Origin: Limnanthes douglasii subsp. nivea
Taxonomy: Eukaryota; Streptophyta; Magnoliopsida; Brassicales; Limnanthaceae
Assembly: GCA_036936605.1 (NCBI GenBank)
Contig: JAUPFV010000005.1
Span: 3,833,670-3,897,669, forward strand
DNA: 64,000 nt
Reading direction: 5' to 3'
The notes under the pieces: generated by a model
The model's input: the letters and a program-made list of their open reading frames with translations, nothing else
The model's database searches: none
Told to the model about the DNA's origin: nothing
Shown: one piece after another, positions 46,208 to 57,987 of the stretch
Layout of the letters: every line of letters begins with the position of its first letter
Position numbering within the stretch: position 1 is the stretch's first letter
Position numbers and translations under genes: made by a program

Positions 46208-46479
46208 GGTTAATCGTGAGACTCGAGGACAAGTTTTGGGAGATCCATTACAAATTGCAGCTACTGTTGAGAAAGTTTTGAGACTTAAAAAAGTGGTTAG
46301 CGACAAGAGACTAAAAAATGTATTTTAGCAATTGTAATATTAAATATTTTAATATAACTTGTAATATTTTAGCATTTGTAATATTAAATATTTTAATATG
46401 ACTCGTAATATTTTAGCATTTGTAATATTAAATATTTTAATATAACTTTTAATATTTTAGCATGATAAAATATGATTTT

Positions 46480-47110
46480 GGTTTAAAAAATAATAAATAA
46501 CACTTGTTATATTTAAAACCAAATCACAATAATAAAATTCAAAATGTAATATTAAAATTACAACAATATAACTTAAAAATAATAAATAACACTTGTTATA
46601 TTTAAAACCAAATCACAATAATAAAATTCAAAATGTAATATTAAAATTACAACAATATAACTTAAAAATAATAAATAACACTTGTAATATTTAAAACCAA
46701 ATCACAATAATAAAATTCAAAATGTAATATTAAAATTATAACAATATAACTTAAAAATAATAAATAACACTTGTAATATTTAAAACCAAATGACAATAAT
46801 AAAATTCAAAATGTAATATTATAATTACAACCATATAACTTAAAAATAATAAATAACACTTGTAATATTTAAAACTTAATCACAATAATAAAATTCAAAA
46901 TGTAATATTAAAATTATAAAGATATAACTTAAAAATAATAAATAACACTTGTAATATTTAAAACCAAATCACAATAATAAAATTCAAAATGTAATATTAT
47001 AATTACAACCATATAACTTAAAAATAATAAATAACACTTGTAATATTTAAAAACAAATCATAGTAATAAAATTCAAAATGTAATATTAAAATTATAACCA
47101 TAAATTTTGT
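46480..47110. repeat. 89-bp minisatellite in hAT-B, 7 copies
   Basis: The phrase CACTTGT(T/A)ATATTTAAAAC starts at 46501, 46590, 46679, 46768, 46857, 46946 and 47035, every interval exactly 89 bp. Units differ by a few bases. hAT-A carries about three inverted copies of the same unit. Confidence 0.95.
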
Positions 47111-47589
47111 AATATTTTAACATGATAAGATATAGTTTTGGTTTGTAATATTAAAATCAACACTACTAATATTAAATCTAAAAACATAATAATAATATTG
47201 AAAATGTGATAATAACATAAGTAATATTTAAAATTTTGGACTATATAATAATTACAACACTTAAAATATTAATAACCAACCCTTAAAATATTTTAATCTC
47301 AATATTTTTTAAATATAACATTTTGGTTATAAAATAAATAAAATCAGCATAATATTTACCAATAAACCGCCGGTTTTTTACAAATAAACCGTGGTTTCGC
47401 AGTCCTGCCGGGTTGCAGTCCTGCCGGGTTGCGGTCCTGTCAGGTTGCTCCTTATGCGGTCCTAGCGGGTTGCGGTCCTGGCGGGTTGCGGTCCTAATGG
47501 GCCAGTTTCGCAGGTAAACCGCCAGTTCTTAAGCAGGTTGTCAGCTTTGAACCGTGGTTCCAGAACCATTAGACACCTCTACTTACAGT

Positions 47590-48526
47590 AGTGAATTATT
47601 GGCTAAAAAATCCCCATTTTGTATTGGCAGCGGCGCATATTTATGATTTACCTTGTTTGAATAGATGAACTAGGTTTCAAAAGATGAACACGAGCTCATC
47701 TCAAACCAACTCATTCCTTTTTTATATTATAAAAATTGTTTTATAGAAAATATCGGTGGTAAAAAAAAATAAAAAATATATTATTATTATTTTTTATTTT
47801 TTGAGATCTATAAATCAAGTCTTGGTTTGTTTGATTTAGACACCAAATTATTTTGAGTTTTTTTATTTATTTAATATTTTTAAAACTAAAATTATACCAT
47901 AATTTATAATTTTTTGAGATCTATAAATAGAGACTTGGTTTGTTTGATTTGGACACCGAAATTTTTTGAATTTTTTTATTAAGTTATTTTTAAACAATTT
48001 ATAGAATATTTTAGTAAATAAAAATAATAATAAAATATACCGTGATTTATAATTTTTTGAGATATATAAATAGAGACTTGTTTTGTTTGATTCGGACACC
48101 GAAATGTTTTAAATATTTTTTATAAAGTATTTCCGAAACAATTTTTGGAATATTTTACTATATCTTATGTATTATATTAATAATTATTTATAAATAATAT
48201 TTATAAAGAAAATATATTATGTTAATTTATGAAAATTATTTATTTTGATATATATAATTTTAACGTAAATATATATTAAATAATAAGAAAAATAAATAAA
48301 AATATATGGTAGGATATTATATGGTAGAATGATGTGAAGAGGGAGAAATATGGTGGTGTATGGTGAAAGATGAAATATGCTCTCCTCCGTGGAGTGAGAA
48401 TTTTTACAGAATTTTTTAGGAATTATGCTGATGTGGTGCTGATGTGGTGCGCTTTTGGGAGATGAAATATCTCCACTGCAGCGTATGGTCTTACTATAAA
48501 GCAGTATTAAATATTCTTTTAATAAA
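47590..48526. repeat. Spacer with three promoter-like repeats
   Basis: The block GAGATCTATAAATAGAGACTTGG followed by GTTTGATTTGGACACC occurs at 47803, 47916 and 48059 (spacing 113 and 143 bp), each with a TATAAATA-like core (the first reads TATAAATCA). Downstream, 48330-48500 holds GGTGTATGGTGAAAGATGAAA and GGAGATGAAATATCTCC, reminiscent of non-autonomous DNA elements. No gene is supported. Confidence 0.6.
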
Positions 48527-48531
48527 ATAAG

Positions 48532-48888
48532 TGTTGTGAATGAGTCGAATAGGGTTTGGACAGTGTACCGTGCTCGGCGGTACAGTTTTGTGTCATTGAC
48601 AGGAAGATGCAATGCATGGTTTTCTTATTAGTGTATATGAGCCCATTAGACTCATTATCTAGTAAGTCTATTTATATGGAATAAATAGACTACTATGACT
48701 ACACAAAACACAATATGAAATCTGTAACCTTTTTCTATCATAGTGAAACACTTTTCTTTGGCGGCGCCCGTGGACGTAGCAAATTGTCGAGCCACGTTAA
48801 ATCATGCATTCTATCTTTACTGTTATTTATTTCATTTGTATTCTGTGCTTGAGCCATTTGTGATCAATTGAATAGTGATTTAATAACA
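48532..48888 (+). repeat. 5' LTR of copia-3
   Basis: It begins TGTTGTGAATGAGTCG and ends TTTAATAACA (TGTT...AACA). The primer site follows directly. Confidence 0.95.
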
Positions 48889-48892
48889 AAAT

Positions 48893-48905
48893 TGGTTTCA
48901 GAGCC
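48893..48905 (+). other. Primer-binding site of copia-3 (tRNA-iMet type)
   Basis: TTGGTTTCAGAGCC differs from the initiator-Met site TGGTATCAGAGC by a single base over the paired part. Confidence 0.8.
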
Positions 48906-48944
48906 ACGTGGTGAAATTAGGGCTTTTGCAATTAGGGATTCACA

Positions 48945-49914
48945 ATGGCGTCTACAACAACTAACTACATGATTGAAAAATTTGATGGGGGATCCAGCTT
49001 TGCGTTGTGGAAGATTAAACTAAAATCTTCATTGGTACTGCAAGGGCTGTGGAAGAATGTAGAGAATAAGTTACCAGAAGATATGAAAGAAGAGGAGCAA
49101 CAAGATCTTCAAAAAAGGCTTTGTAATGGATTTTAATAAGTGTGAAAGACAATGTGCTTCGCGAGATTAGTGGTGAGAAGACTGTTGCCTGCGCATGGAA
49201 GAAGCAAGGAGATCTTTACTCAGAGAAATCAGCAGTAAACCGAACCGATTATACTTGAAGAAATGTTTGTACGATTTCATACTGAAAGAAGGTATGTCCA
49301 TATCTAAGCACTTAGATAATTTTAAATAAAATACAATAGACTTGGAGAACATAAATATCAATATTGAGGATGAGGATCAAGCTTTGTTTGTATTGAGATC
49401 GTGACCAGCTCCCTATGAAAACTTCTTAGATACCATTATGTATGGTAAAGATAATTTATCGCTAGTAGATTTCAAAGGGGCACTGAAATCAAAATAGATG
49501 AGACAATTGCAGCCAGACAATCAAGCTAAAAGAGAAGGTCTTATGACTAGGGAAATATCTAGAAGCAAAACGAGTTCTTTAAGAAGGAAGAACTGGAGGT
49601 CCAAGTCAATGGTAAAGCACTCAAATTTTTATGAATGTTGCGAGCAGGGTCATTATAGAATAGATTGTCTGAAACTGAATGGTAAAAAGGGAAATAAAAA
49701 GGAAAATGCAGCAAACAATGTTGAAGGTGTGAACGATTCCGAAAATAGTGAAAACAGTGGTAGAGGAGATTTATCGTCCGTGAGTTCAGACTGTGGGAAA
49801 AACTCTTGGGTACTCGATATTGGCGCTATATATCACATGTGTCAGTTCAAGCAATGGTTCGATACTTACATGCCAATGCAGGGAACTGTCTATTTAGGAA
49901 CAACCATGCGTTGA
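48945..49914 (+). pseudogene. copia-3 gag and protease
   Basis: Gag starts at 48945 (MASTTTNYMIEKFDGGSSFA) and is open to 49136; the homologous reading continues in other frames with several stops to 49500. 49498-49914 contains a zinc knuckle FYECCEQGHYRIDC whose first Cys is replaced by Phe, an Asn/Ser/Glu-rich linker, and protease WVLDIGAIYHM, where the D-S-G active site is D-I-G. Both changes would abolish function. Family role is the particle protein plus processing protease. Confidence 0.9.
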
Positions 49915-50684
49915 CTTTTGGTAGTATTAGTAATGTTGGAATCAGAATGTTTGACGGGGTTGTTAGATTCTTGACGTGCTGCATGTTTCTGGGTTAAAGA
50001 TAAACCTGATTTATATTGGGACTCTAAACTCTCAGGGTTACAAATACCGTGCAGAAGACGGTGTAATCAAAGTGACAAAAGGTTCAATGGTATGCTGAAG
50101 GGAAGTTTGCGGAAGGGTATTTACAGTCTTCAGGGGAGTGTTATTATGGGTGATGCTGCAATAGCATCATCAGAGAGTAATAGCCGAAGTAGGCAGGATC
50201 AAAATAAGTTGTGGCATTGGCGTCTTGGTCACATGAGTGACAGAGGATTAGCTGTTTCGGGAAAGAGAGATTTGTTAAAATGGTATAAAAGTAGAATCAT
50301 TGGGATTTTGTGAGCACTGTGTGTTTGGTAAACAAACTAGAGTCAAATTTATCAAATCGTCTATAAGAAAGACTAAAGGGACAGTGGACTACATTCACTC
50401 AGATCTCGGGGGTTCAAATAGAATTCTATCAAAGAGCGGAGCCAGATACTCCATAAATTTGATTGATGATTATTCAATGATGGTGTGGGTTTACTTTCTG
50501 AAAACGAACAGTGAGGCATATTCAACCTTTGTCTAATGGAAGACGATGATTGAGAAGCAAACAGGAAGAAAAATCGAATGTCTTAAGACAGATAATGGGT
50601 TAGAATATTGCAGTCGTGAGTTCAACGAGTTCTGCGAAGCTGATGGAATAGTGCGTCATCGCACTTGTTCTAGAACACCACAGA
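49915..50684 (+). pseudogene. copia-3 integrase, N-terminal part
   Basis: The pre-integrase block LWHWRLGHMSDRGL (50210-50260) supplies the two His and CEHCVFGKQTRVKF (from 50306) the two Cys of the zinc site. The catalytic core gives YIHSDLGG (first Asp) and CLKTDNGLEY (second Asp). Reading stops at RTCSRTPQ, where Tat2 is inserted. Two frame breaks (near 50312 and 50536) are seen. Confidence 0.9.
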
Positions 50685-51056
50685 TGAGCTCAGATTATTC
50701 AGTCACAACTCATTGTGTTATCCAGATAAGGGAAATTCGGACATAAACTTGCCACTGAACTATCCGGACATGACAAAAGTAAAGAAACACCTAAAGACAT
50801 TTTGACTAAGTTATGTACTAATCAGCTTAATAAGTAAATGGGCCCTTAAACTTGACCCGGTTTCATAACTTGACCCGAACGCCCATGGGTCATTAATTAA
50901 AGGTATAAATACCCAAACTACTTTCATTAATGGGGGTAATGAACATTTAATACAACCAGGCTTCTCAAATCTCTCATTACTTTATACCAAAACACTTAAT
51001 ACTCAAAACACTTTATAAAATTACCCTCAGCCTAAAATAAGCCTCAAAGCCTCAAA
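50685..51056 (+). repeat. 5' LTR of Tat2
   Basis: It starts TGAGCTCAGATTATTCAG and runs to about GCCTCAAAGCCTCA. Inside, GGTATAAATACCC (about 50911) is a TATA candidate. Confidence 0.85.
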
Positions 51057-51089
51057 ATTACCAGTAGAAAAGACCTGTTCGGATGGATC

Positions 51090-52190
51090 TGAACGAGCAA
51101 GTTAATTCCACCACATGTGGTGGAGGTAGTTGGGGAAAACAATGAATACACCACTGAGGAACGAGATAAGTTGAGAGCGGAAATAGAAGCATTAAGGGCC
51201 ATTAAACAAGCAGAGATAGATTTGAAAGAGACGTTTAAAGGCATTAGCCATCCATCATACTGAAAATCCGACGGAGAATGATCCATCATCAAAGACTCAT
51301 TAAAGTATAAAAAAGACAAATGTCAGTTCTAAGAAGTCTCACCGGTCTAAGCCGATGGAAATTTCAGATTCTGAGTCCCCCAGTAGCTCTTCGAACGAGG
51401 CTGGGCTTGAAGAGTCTTTGTCATTAAGTAGTGATAAAGGGAGGTTCAGGAAAAAACAAAAGTTAGTTAAAAATTATTCAAGAAAGAGAGATAGGCATGG
51501 GAGATTTAAAAGGCATTTGGGCAAAGGGCCATCTCACGGCCATAGTCACAGGCATGTAGATCAGTTGTTGATCGATCCTTTTGCTTTCCATGATGAACCA
51601 GGTATTTTTGCAACAACTAATGAAGACACAGTATTCAGTCATAGTAGGAATTGGAGACAATCACCATTGGCTGCCAAGATACTGTCCGAAAACCTACCCA
51701 AGAGGTTTGACAGTACCAAAATGGAAAAGTATGATGGGAGTAAAGATCCGGATAATCATCTGGAGCAGTTTAAGAACTTCATGATGAATTTTAATGATGA
51801 TGACAAACTTCTGTGTAGAACCTTCTCCTAATCATTTACGGGGAGCACTCTTAAATGGTATAAAATTTTACCCCAGGGTTGTATCAGAAACTTTGATACA
51901 TTCTGGGTTGCCTTCCGAAGGCAGTATGTGGGAAGTAAAGAGGTGAAGGGAAATGAAGACACTATCATCCATTGCGCCCTAGAACCAAATGAGTCCTTCA
52001 AGGACTAGATAAGTTGGTTCGTAAAAACTAAGAACGGGTTAGCAGATTGCTTCGAACAAGTGGTAATTGCTTCATTGAAACAAAGGTTGAACCCAGAGAA
52101 TCTAGCCGATTCGGTGACAAGGAAGAAGGCCATGACTTAGGGTGGTTTGTTAAACCAGGTGGGAAAGTAAATCAATGTGGATGAAACTAA
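51090..52190 (+). pseudogene. Tat2 gag
   Basis: The N-terminal stretch near 51120-51240 reads ERDKLRAEIEALRAIKQAE. The main block is open from 51355 to 51831 (KRFDSTKMEKYDGSKDPDNH, LCRTFS) and is very similar to Tat1 gag; it continues with stops to about 52190 (LKWYKILPQGCIRNFDTFW). It ends where Tat1 would go on to the zinc finger; the next sequence is already RNase H. Confidence 0.85.
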
Positions 52191-53080
52191 GAAAACCATG
52201 TTTGCTAAAGACTTTAATTGGTCTCCACAGTGTAGCCAAGCTTTTAATGAAATAAAGAAACAATAATCCTCACCAAAGACCCTTTTCAAGTCCATACTAG
52301 GAGAAACACTTTATGTATACTTGGCTGTGTCAGAATGTGCTATAAGTGCAGTGTTGGTAAGAGAGGTGGGTAATTACCCTCGTCTGGTGTACTACATCAG
52401 CAAAAGCTTGATAGATGTTGAGAAGAGGTACCTGAAGCTTGAAAAACTGGCATTGGCCCTGGTCATTGCTGCAAAGAAGATGAGGCTGTATTTTCAGTCT
52501 CATTCTATCATCGTCCAAACGTCTTTCCCATTGAAGAATGTTCTTTTGAAAGCAGACATATCTAGCAGAATGACCAACTGGTCAGTAGAGTTGGGTGATT
52601 ATGATATTGATTTCGCCCCACGAACTGCTATCAAGGTTCAATCTGTTGCTGATTTCCTAGTAGAATTCCATCCGGATAGAAGTTTTAAACAAGTTTCAGA
52701 GGAGAAAACTAAAAACGAATGGGTTGTCCGGATTGATGGTGGATCAAGCACCATGGGTTGTGGAGCTGGAATTTGCCTAACCTCTCCGTACGGTGATAAA
52801 ATTCATCAGGCTATATCCTTTTGGTTCAAGGCTTATAACAATGAGCCTGAATATGAAACAGCTATACCTGGTCTTAAATTATCTTTTCTATGTGGGGCTA
52901 AGAGAGTCATATTGATGAGTGATTCACAGCTTCTTATTCATCATGTTCAGGGACAATCTGAGGCCAAGAAGGAACAACTGATCAAATATTTACTCATCCT
53001 TAAAGAGGTGGCAGCCAACTTCAAGAGTGTTTGCTATGAGCATATTCCTACATCAGAAAATACGCTGGCAGATTCCTAAG
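52191..53080 (+). pseudogene. Tat2 RNase H domains (RT core deleted)
   Basis: FNWSPQCSQAFNEIKK at about 52214 corresponds to the RT/RNase H junction of Tat1. The frame 52321-53079 then holds the gypsy RNase H (VYYISKSLIDVEKRYLKLEK) and the archaeal-type RNase H (VVRIDGGSSTMGCGAGICL, KAYNNEPEYETAIPGLK, LMSDSQLLIHHVQGQSEAK). The YIDD-containing RT palm is absent, so the element cannot copy itself. This 252-codon frame is one of the longest intact retroelement frames in the window. Confidence 0.9.
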
Positions 53081-53084
53081 CAAA

Positions 53085-54430
53085 CATAGCCTACTCTAAG
53101 TCCTACCCTTGGATTCATATACAAGAATTCCCATCCATACAATCAAATCTGATCAAGGAAGAGGAGGAAAGCTTGAGTATACAAGTAATTCAACCTAAAG
53201 ATTGGAGATTTCCCCTTCTTCAATATATTTCTGATGGATTATTGCCTCCGGATAAAGCTATGGCAAGGAAAATTAAACACAAGGCTCGTGGTTTTTTTTA
53301 TTATAAGAGAGGTTTTTTATAAAAAACATCCTTCAGCAGACCTCTCCTGCGTTGTCTTGGGACTGAAGAATCCTAAATTGTTTTGTCCGGACTGCACGAT
53401 GGAGAAGGATCAGTACATTGTGGCTACAGGGCACTAACCCTGAGGGTGTTGTTGGCTGGATATTATTGGTCATCCATAATGGCAGATGCTAAAGAAATGA
53501 TAAAAAAGTGTGACCGATGTCAAAGGTATGACAACGAAATTCATATCCCAGCAGTGCATATGGAATCTATTTCTGAGCCAGTACCTTTTGCTCGTTGGGG
53601 ATTGGATTTAGTTGGGCCTCTACCAATGGCGTCTGGAGGGTGCATGACTATTATTGTAGCTATTGATTACTTCTCAAAGTGGATAGAGGCATCTCCTCTG
53701 GCAGGAACCACTTCGAAACCTGTCATAAAGTTTATCTTGTCTAATATATATTGCAGATTTGGGATTCCTCAGAAGATTACCATAGATAACGGGCCACAAT
53801 TTGACAACAAGAATATGGAGAATTTATGTGCCTCCAGGGGCATTCAGCATTGCTTCTTTTCTCATTTCCACCCACAAGAAAATGGACAGGTTGAAGTGGC
53901 AAACATAATTATTTTTTCCGGATTAAAAAAGAATTTGAAAGGGGCTGCATGGAAGTGAGCAAGCTATCTGCAAGAGGTGTAATGGGCATACCGAACTACT
54001 CTTAGGGATGCTACACAGGAATCTCCTTTTGCCTTGGTGTATGGGATTGATGTATAGAAGCAACTCTACCATCATACAGGGTCCACAACTATTCCAAACA
54101 AGCCAATGAGATGACAATTAGGAATCAGTTGGACTTAATAGAAGAAAGAAGGGTTAAAGCTCATCTAGAACAACCCACTACCAAAGCTTGATGAAGAGCA
54201 AATTTTCTTCCATGATCAAGATAAGATATTTTCAACTGGGAGATAAAGTTTTGAGTAAATTTTTCTTACACACTAAGGAGAAGCAGTTTGGTAAGCTGGC
54301 TCCGAACTGGGAAGGCCCTTATGAGGTCTCTGAAAAGCTTAAGCCAAGGACATATAGGCTTCAAAGCAAAGAAGGAAGGGTTTCGTAGCACCCATGGAAT
54401 ATCGAACACCTCAGGTTATATCTAGAATAA
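53085..54430 (+). pseudogene. Tat2 integrase
   Basis: It has a zinc-binding part (VHCGYRALTLRVLLAGYYW, CDRCQRYDN), core (FARWGLDLVGPLPMASGG, IAIDYFSKWIEASPL-type block, TIDNGPQFDNKNME, QENGQVEVANIIIF with the catalytic Glu), and a C-terminal module 54188-54388 (QLGDKVLSKFFLHTKEKQ, LAPNWEGPYEVSEKL). Stops near 53300, 53957 and 54056 break it. Confidence 0.9.
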
Positions 54431-54500
54431 AAGTTATGTAAATATTTACTCGTTAAATGTCAATATAAATATTAGGGGGCATACTCTTTCCTATCCTGTT

Positions 54501-54524
54501 GGCGCGGGGAGATTTTAATGAGGT
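54501..54524 (+). other. Conserved post-pol motif of Tat2
   Basis: GGCGCGGGGAGATTTTAATG then AGGT, about 75 nt after pol; counterpart of the motif in Tat1 and the relic. Confidence 0.55.
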
Positions 54525-54699
54525 GTCCTGTTTTTTTATTTAATAAAATATGATGCCTTCTTGAAACATCCGGTGTGGTTTAACTACAATTCTATTCAAG
54601 TACAAGTCTGTGATTTAATATTTTGAATCTTTGGTAGATCGGATTAACCTGGAGGAGTGATGACCATTAAATACATGTCATCAGAGATATTAAACACTC

Positions 54700-57261
54700 T
54701 CACTTTAATACTTCTGAAATAATTGGGGCTGCTTGAACATTAGCCATTAAAATTAAAAGAAGAGAAAGTATTAAACAAAGCAGGATTTGATTAACATTAT
54801 GCTTGTCGCCGTCTGCCATAATATAAAATGGGAAGTCTTCGTACTCCACATACTTCCACAAGGGACCAAGGGTCCTCTTTGGAAACATTTCATGGAAAAG
54901 CAGCACCATATCAGACTTAACCTCATCATATCTTGTTTCCAAGGAGTCTATCACCTCATTAGTATATTTATCAATGCTGGTCTGAATATTTTATTCCAGC
55001 TGCTTCTCCAAGTCTTCTTTCTCCTTGGTTACCTTAGACACAACATCTTCTAGGGAAGTCTTCTCACCGGATAAGGTCTGAATAACACCATATTTGGTCT
55101 TTAGGTCCTCCCTTAATGTTGAGAGATCTTTCTCCAAACCGGAGCACTTAGTTTGTAGCTCAGTATTGGCAGCCTCCGAAGGGGCCAGCTTGGTTGATAG
55201 ATTTTCTTTGTCATTCCTCAGTTCTTCAATCTCTTTTTTCAGCTCTTCTATGCTCCGATTAGCATTATGAATATTGGTTGATAGAGACTCTTTGTCGGTA
55301 GTGAGGGTGTTGATGAGTGTAGTTTGACTCTTCACTTGTCTCTCCAGATCAAGCACTGGCTGGATGTGACCAAGAAGAGAATGGGCCACAATATCTTATT
55401 CTTCGGAGATGGAAAAAGAGTTACCGTTATAAGTCACCATGTTAGAAGAGCTTGAATGATGGAAGGGACCAGCAAAGCCATCATTCTTAGAGTCGTTGAA
55501 GTAAAGATCGATGTCTTCAAGGGCTCTAATGTCCACTCCATCAATCCCTCCTCCGGTACCCTCTCCGGACTGAAGACCTGTTGGAATCTTCTCTACCAAG
55601 GTGGGGTCAACAGAGGCTGGTGGAGGAAGAAGCTCCGAAGGGCGAAGAATAATTTTTTCTCTAACGTGACCTTTTTCTTTTTGACACCCATTTCATCACT
55701 GCTTGCTCCTCTTTTCTGGTCCTTTTTGGGAGGCCTTGGTGGGTTTTGTGATTCTACTGCCTCCCCAACAGTCTCAGGTTCTACTACTTTGAGCAAGACA
55801 TGATTGATTCCCTCTTGGTTCCCCGAACTGGTCCCCTTTGTGGCATCTTGAACTGCCTCTGTTGCAGCTTTCTTTAGCCTGGGCTCTATAGGGCAAAACC
55901 AGTTTACCATCTTTGGCTTCTTTCCGTTTAAGGATTACGCCAAGAAGAGGGGGTGTAGTTAGTTCTTCCCATGTAAGATCCCTCCGACATGTGGTGTTCA
56001 ATAGATGGGACCTCGCCTGTTTTCCTGAGGTGAAGCAGTTATGGAAGACGTTCCCCCAACGCTCCGCAGCCCATTCGTTCAGTTTAGCACAAGTTGTTTG
56101 CCCCTCCTCCAGGTGTCCAGAAAAATCCTTCGGCAACAATAAAAAACAAAGTGACAAATGAATCAGGAGAGAAATATTTGTAAGATAACAAAGAAGAACA
56201 TGAAAAATAAAGATAAAAAACTTACCTGTACTCTTCCATCTGCTAGTTAACATACTTGGGTTGATATTGGATTTGATCTTCCTACCATTCTCCCAAGACC
56301 CATTGATGAACAAGAATTGTGTCCTCCAGTTCTTCTCAGATTCCAGTGAGTCGTCTACCACCTTGAAACTGTTCCCCATATTATGATGGTAGAAGGGAAT
56401 GTGGTGATTCTTGCATAGACTTGCCAAAGCGACAAATTGCTTCATTGGGAGAGGAATTTTGGACAGCCTCGATGCCATTATGCAAGCTAGGAGAGAGTAC
56501 GAGGCGTTCGGGCTCCATTGGCTTGGGCAGAGCTTCACCAAGTGGAAGTACCGGACAATTTTTGGGTCCAGTGGGAATCGAAGTCCCCAGTTTAGCACCT
56601 CGGTGAAGATAACCACCTCATTGAGTTTACAGTCCATCATAATCTCCGGTATGACAGGTATCCTCACCTTCACTGACTCTGGGATCCCCCACTTTGTCTG
56701 GATCCGGCCCAACTTGGCAGTATGGGTATAGACATAATTTATATTCTGCAAGGCCAGCAAATATTTTACGGTGACATTTTTGAAGCAAGGGCCTACCTTG
56801 CCCTCTAGGCACGCCGGAAGATCCGGGTGAGTCAAGCAGACCTTGACTTTTCCTTTGCCCTTCCTGTCAGAAACAGCATCCCCAGTTTGGCCCGAAGCTT
56901 CAGTTTCAAAGGGGGCTTCTTCGATACTGTCTTCCATCACTTCTTCCATTATTGTGGAAGGTTTATCAGTTGTTGTGGATGGGAGGGGATCAACTTTTGG
57001 CACCACAGGCTTTTCGGATGAATGAGCACCTGTTGTTTTCGAAGGCCTGGTGTCCGGTTGAGGCTGAGATCAGAAGGACTTCGCCTTTAGGGCTATTTTA
57101 GATGCCTCTGATCCGGAGGGTTTATCTTTTGAAGTTACCTTAGATACCTCTGATCTGGAGGGCTTTGGCTGTGAGGTGGTTGTTTGGGATTTAACCAGAC
57201 GAGTCGTCCGACATGGAGTGGATTTTTCTGGAGACTTCTCGATATCTGAACCCATGGCCAA
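54700..57261 (-). pseudogene. Tat2 antisense gene ('putative gypsy type transposon' family)
   Basis: It starts near 57261 (MAMGSDIEKSPEKSTPCRTT), with a Ser/Thr/Pro/Lys-rich N-terminus and a TGA at 57070. A 410-codon frame (57006-55774) follows, with the conserved domain KWGIPESVKVRIPVI, NWGLRFPLDP, SPNASYSLLACIMASRL and FLFINGSWENG. The sequence GGTAAGTTT at 56225 looks like an intron donor. Reading resumes with KDFSGHLEEGQ, then WEELTTPPLLGVILKRK. After a frame change near 55880 come a basic cluster (GVKKKKVTLEKK), an acidic stretch, a long coiled coil (55389-54991, rich in Leu, Glu, Lys) and a tail (FHEMFPKRTLGPLWKYVE) that parallels FHNRFPALHLGTMWLDV in Tat1. Domain order equals Tat1. Function unknown. 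Confidence 0.75.
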
Positions 57262-57600
57262 GAAAAGGGAGGGTTTTCAAACAATAAAAAAAAAATTCCT
57301 TGGTAGTGGAGGGTTGGGACTCCTGCACAGAAGAGCTTGAGGGGAGATGATAAAGACTTGATTTAAACAAGTGTTTGGGTTTTGGGTTTCTGGTGGAGGA
57401 TGAGCCTTGGTCAGTTTCCTGGGGTGGTTCACTAGACGTTTCGCTTGGGAAGACTGAGAGACCAACAACGATACGATTCTCCCTTTCGATTTTCTTGCTT
57501 TTTCTAGTTCTGACAAGTTCAACAAGCCGCCTTTCATAAGAGCGTTTTTGGCTGTGAACATAAAACTATTCAAAAACAAGTTTGAGAACAAGGGTGAAAA

Positions 57601-57660
57601 TCTCTCTAGAAATTTTTTGAGTAATGAAGACAATGGAACAGTGAAAAATGATTTATATAT
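57601..57660 (-). promoter_or_regulatory. Putative antisense promoter of Tat2
   Basis: On the minus strand TTAATATATAAATC (57652-57664) is followed after about 49 nt by TCTAGAGAGA (57601-57610), the same pair of motifs as before the Tat1 antisense gene, and about 390 nt upstream of the first Met. Confidence 0.5.
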
Positions 57661-57987
57661 TAATAGAAAAAGGTAACTGTTACCTAGGAGGAGTTGAAGA
57701 GGTTTGGCAATGATTAAAGACATTGCAGACATGTGTAAAATTAAATGCCTATGTCACTTTCTAGGCTTAGTGGGAACGCCTAAAAAGAAAAACGGTTGGT
57801 AGAGCGAATCAGATTGTGACATGTGTTTCACGATCCAAAAAGAAGACTCTTTTCTCGGAAAAGAAATCAGTTCAGACAGAACTTTCGAACTAGATGCACA
57901 GGCAGGTCGGACAAAATCGTAACTGGCTAAGTAAATTTTTTAGTCCTACCAAATATATTTGACAAGGCCTAAAAAAACGGCTACTGA

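Larger units (their letters stand above)
44095..47581. mobile_element. hAT-type transposon (hAT-B), non-autonomous
   Basis: A 3487-bp element with ends TAGAGGTGTC and GACACCTCTA (10-bp perfect inverted repeat) and the perfect 8-bp duplication CTTACAGT at 44087-44094 and 47582-47589. Subterminal regions (44110-44300, 47390-47580) carry many GGTTGCAGTCCTG/GCGGGTTGC-type repeats. Its left 600 bp match the right end of hAT-A in reverse. The interior differs: it has a GC-rich inverted-repeat cluster, a TATA box, a small frame and an 89-bp array. I find no hAT transposase (no BED finger or C-terminal dimerisation domain), so it is a deletion derivative or carries foreign cargo. Confidence 0.92.

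Noticed and set aside
45833..46306. 157-codon minus-strand frame over the small hAT-B gene
   Set aside because: No recognisable motif, and the opposite strand has the TATA box and leader; treated as a shadow, though not excluded.
44095..47581. hAT transposase inside hAT-B
   Set aside because: No BED zinc finger, catalytic or C-terminal dimerisation motif found on either strand.
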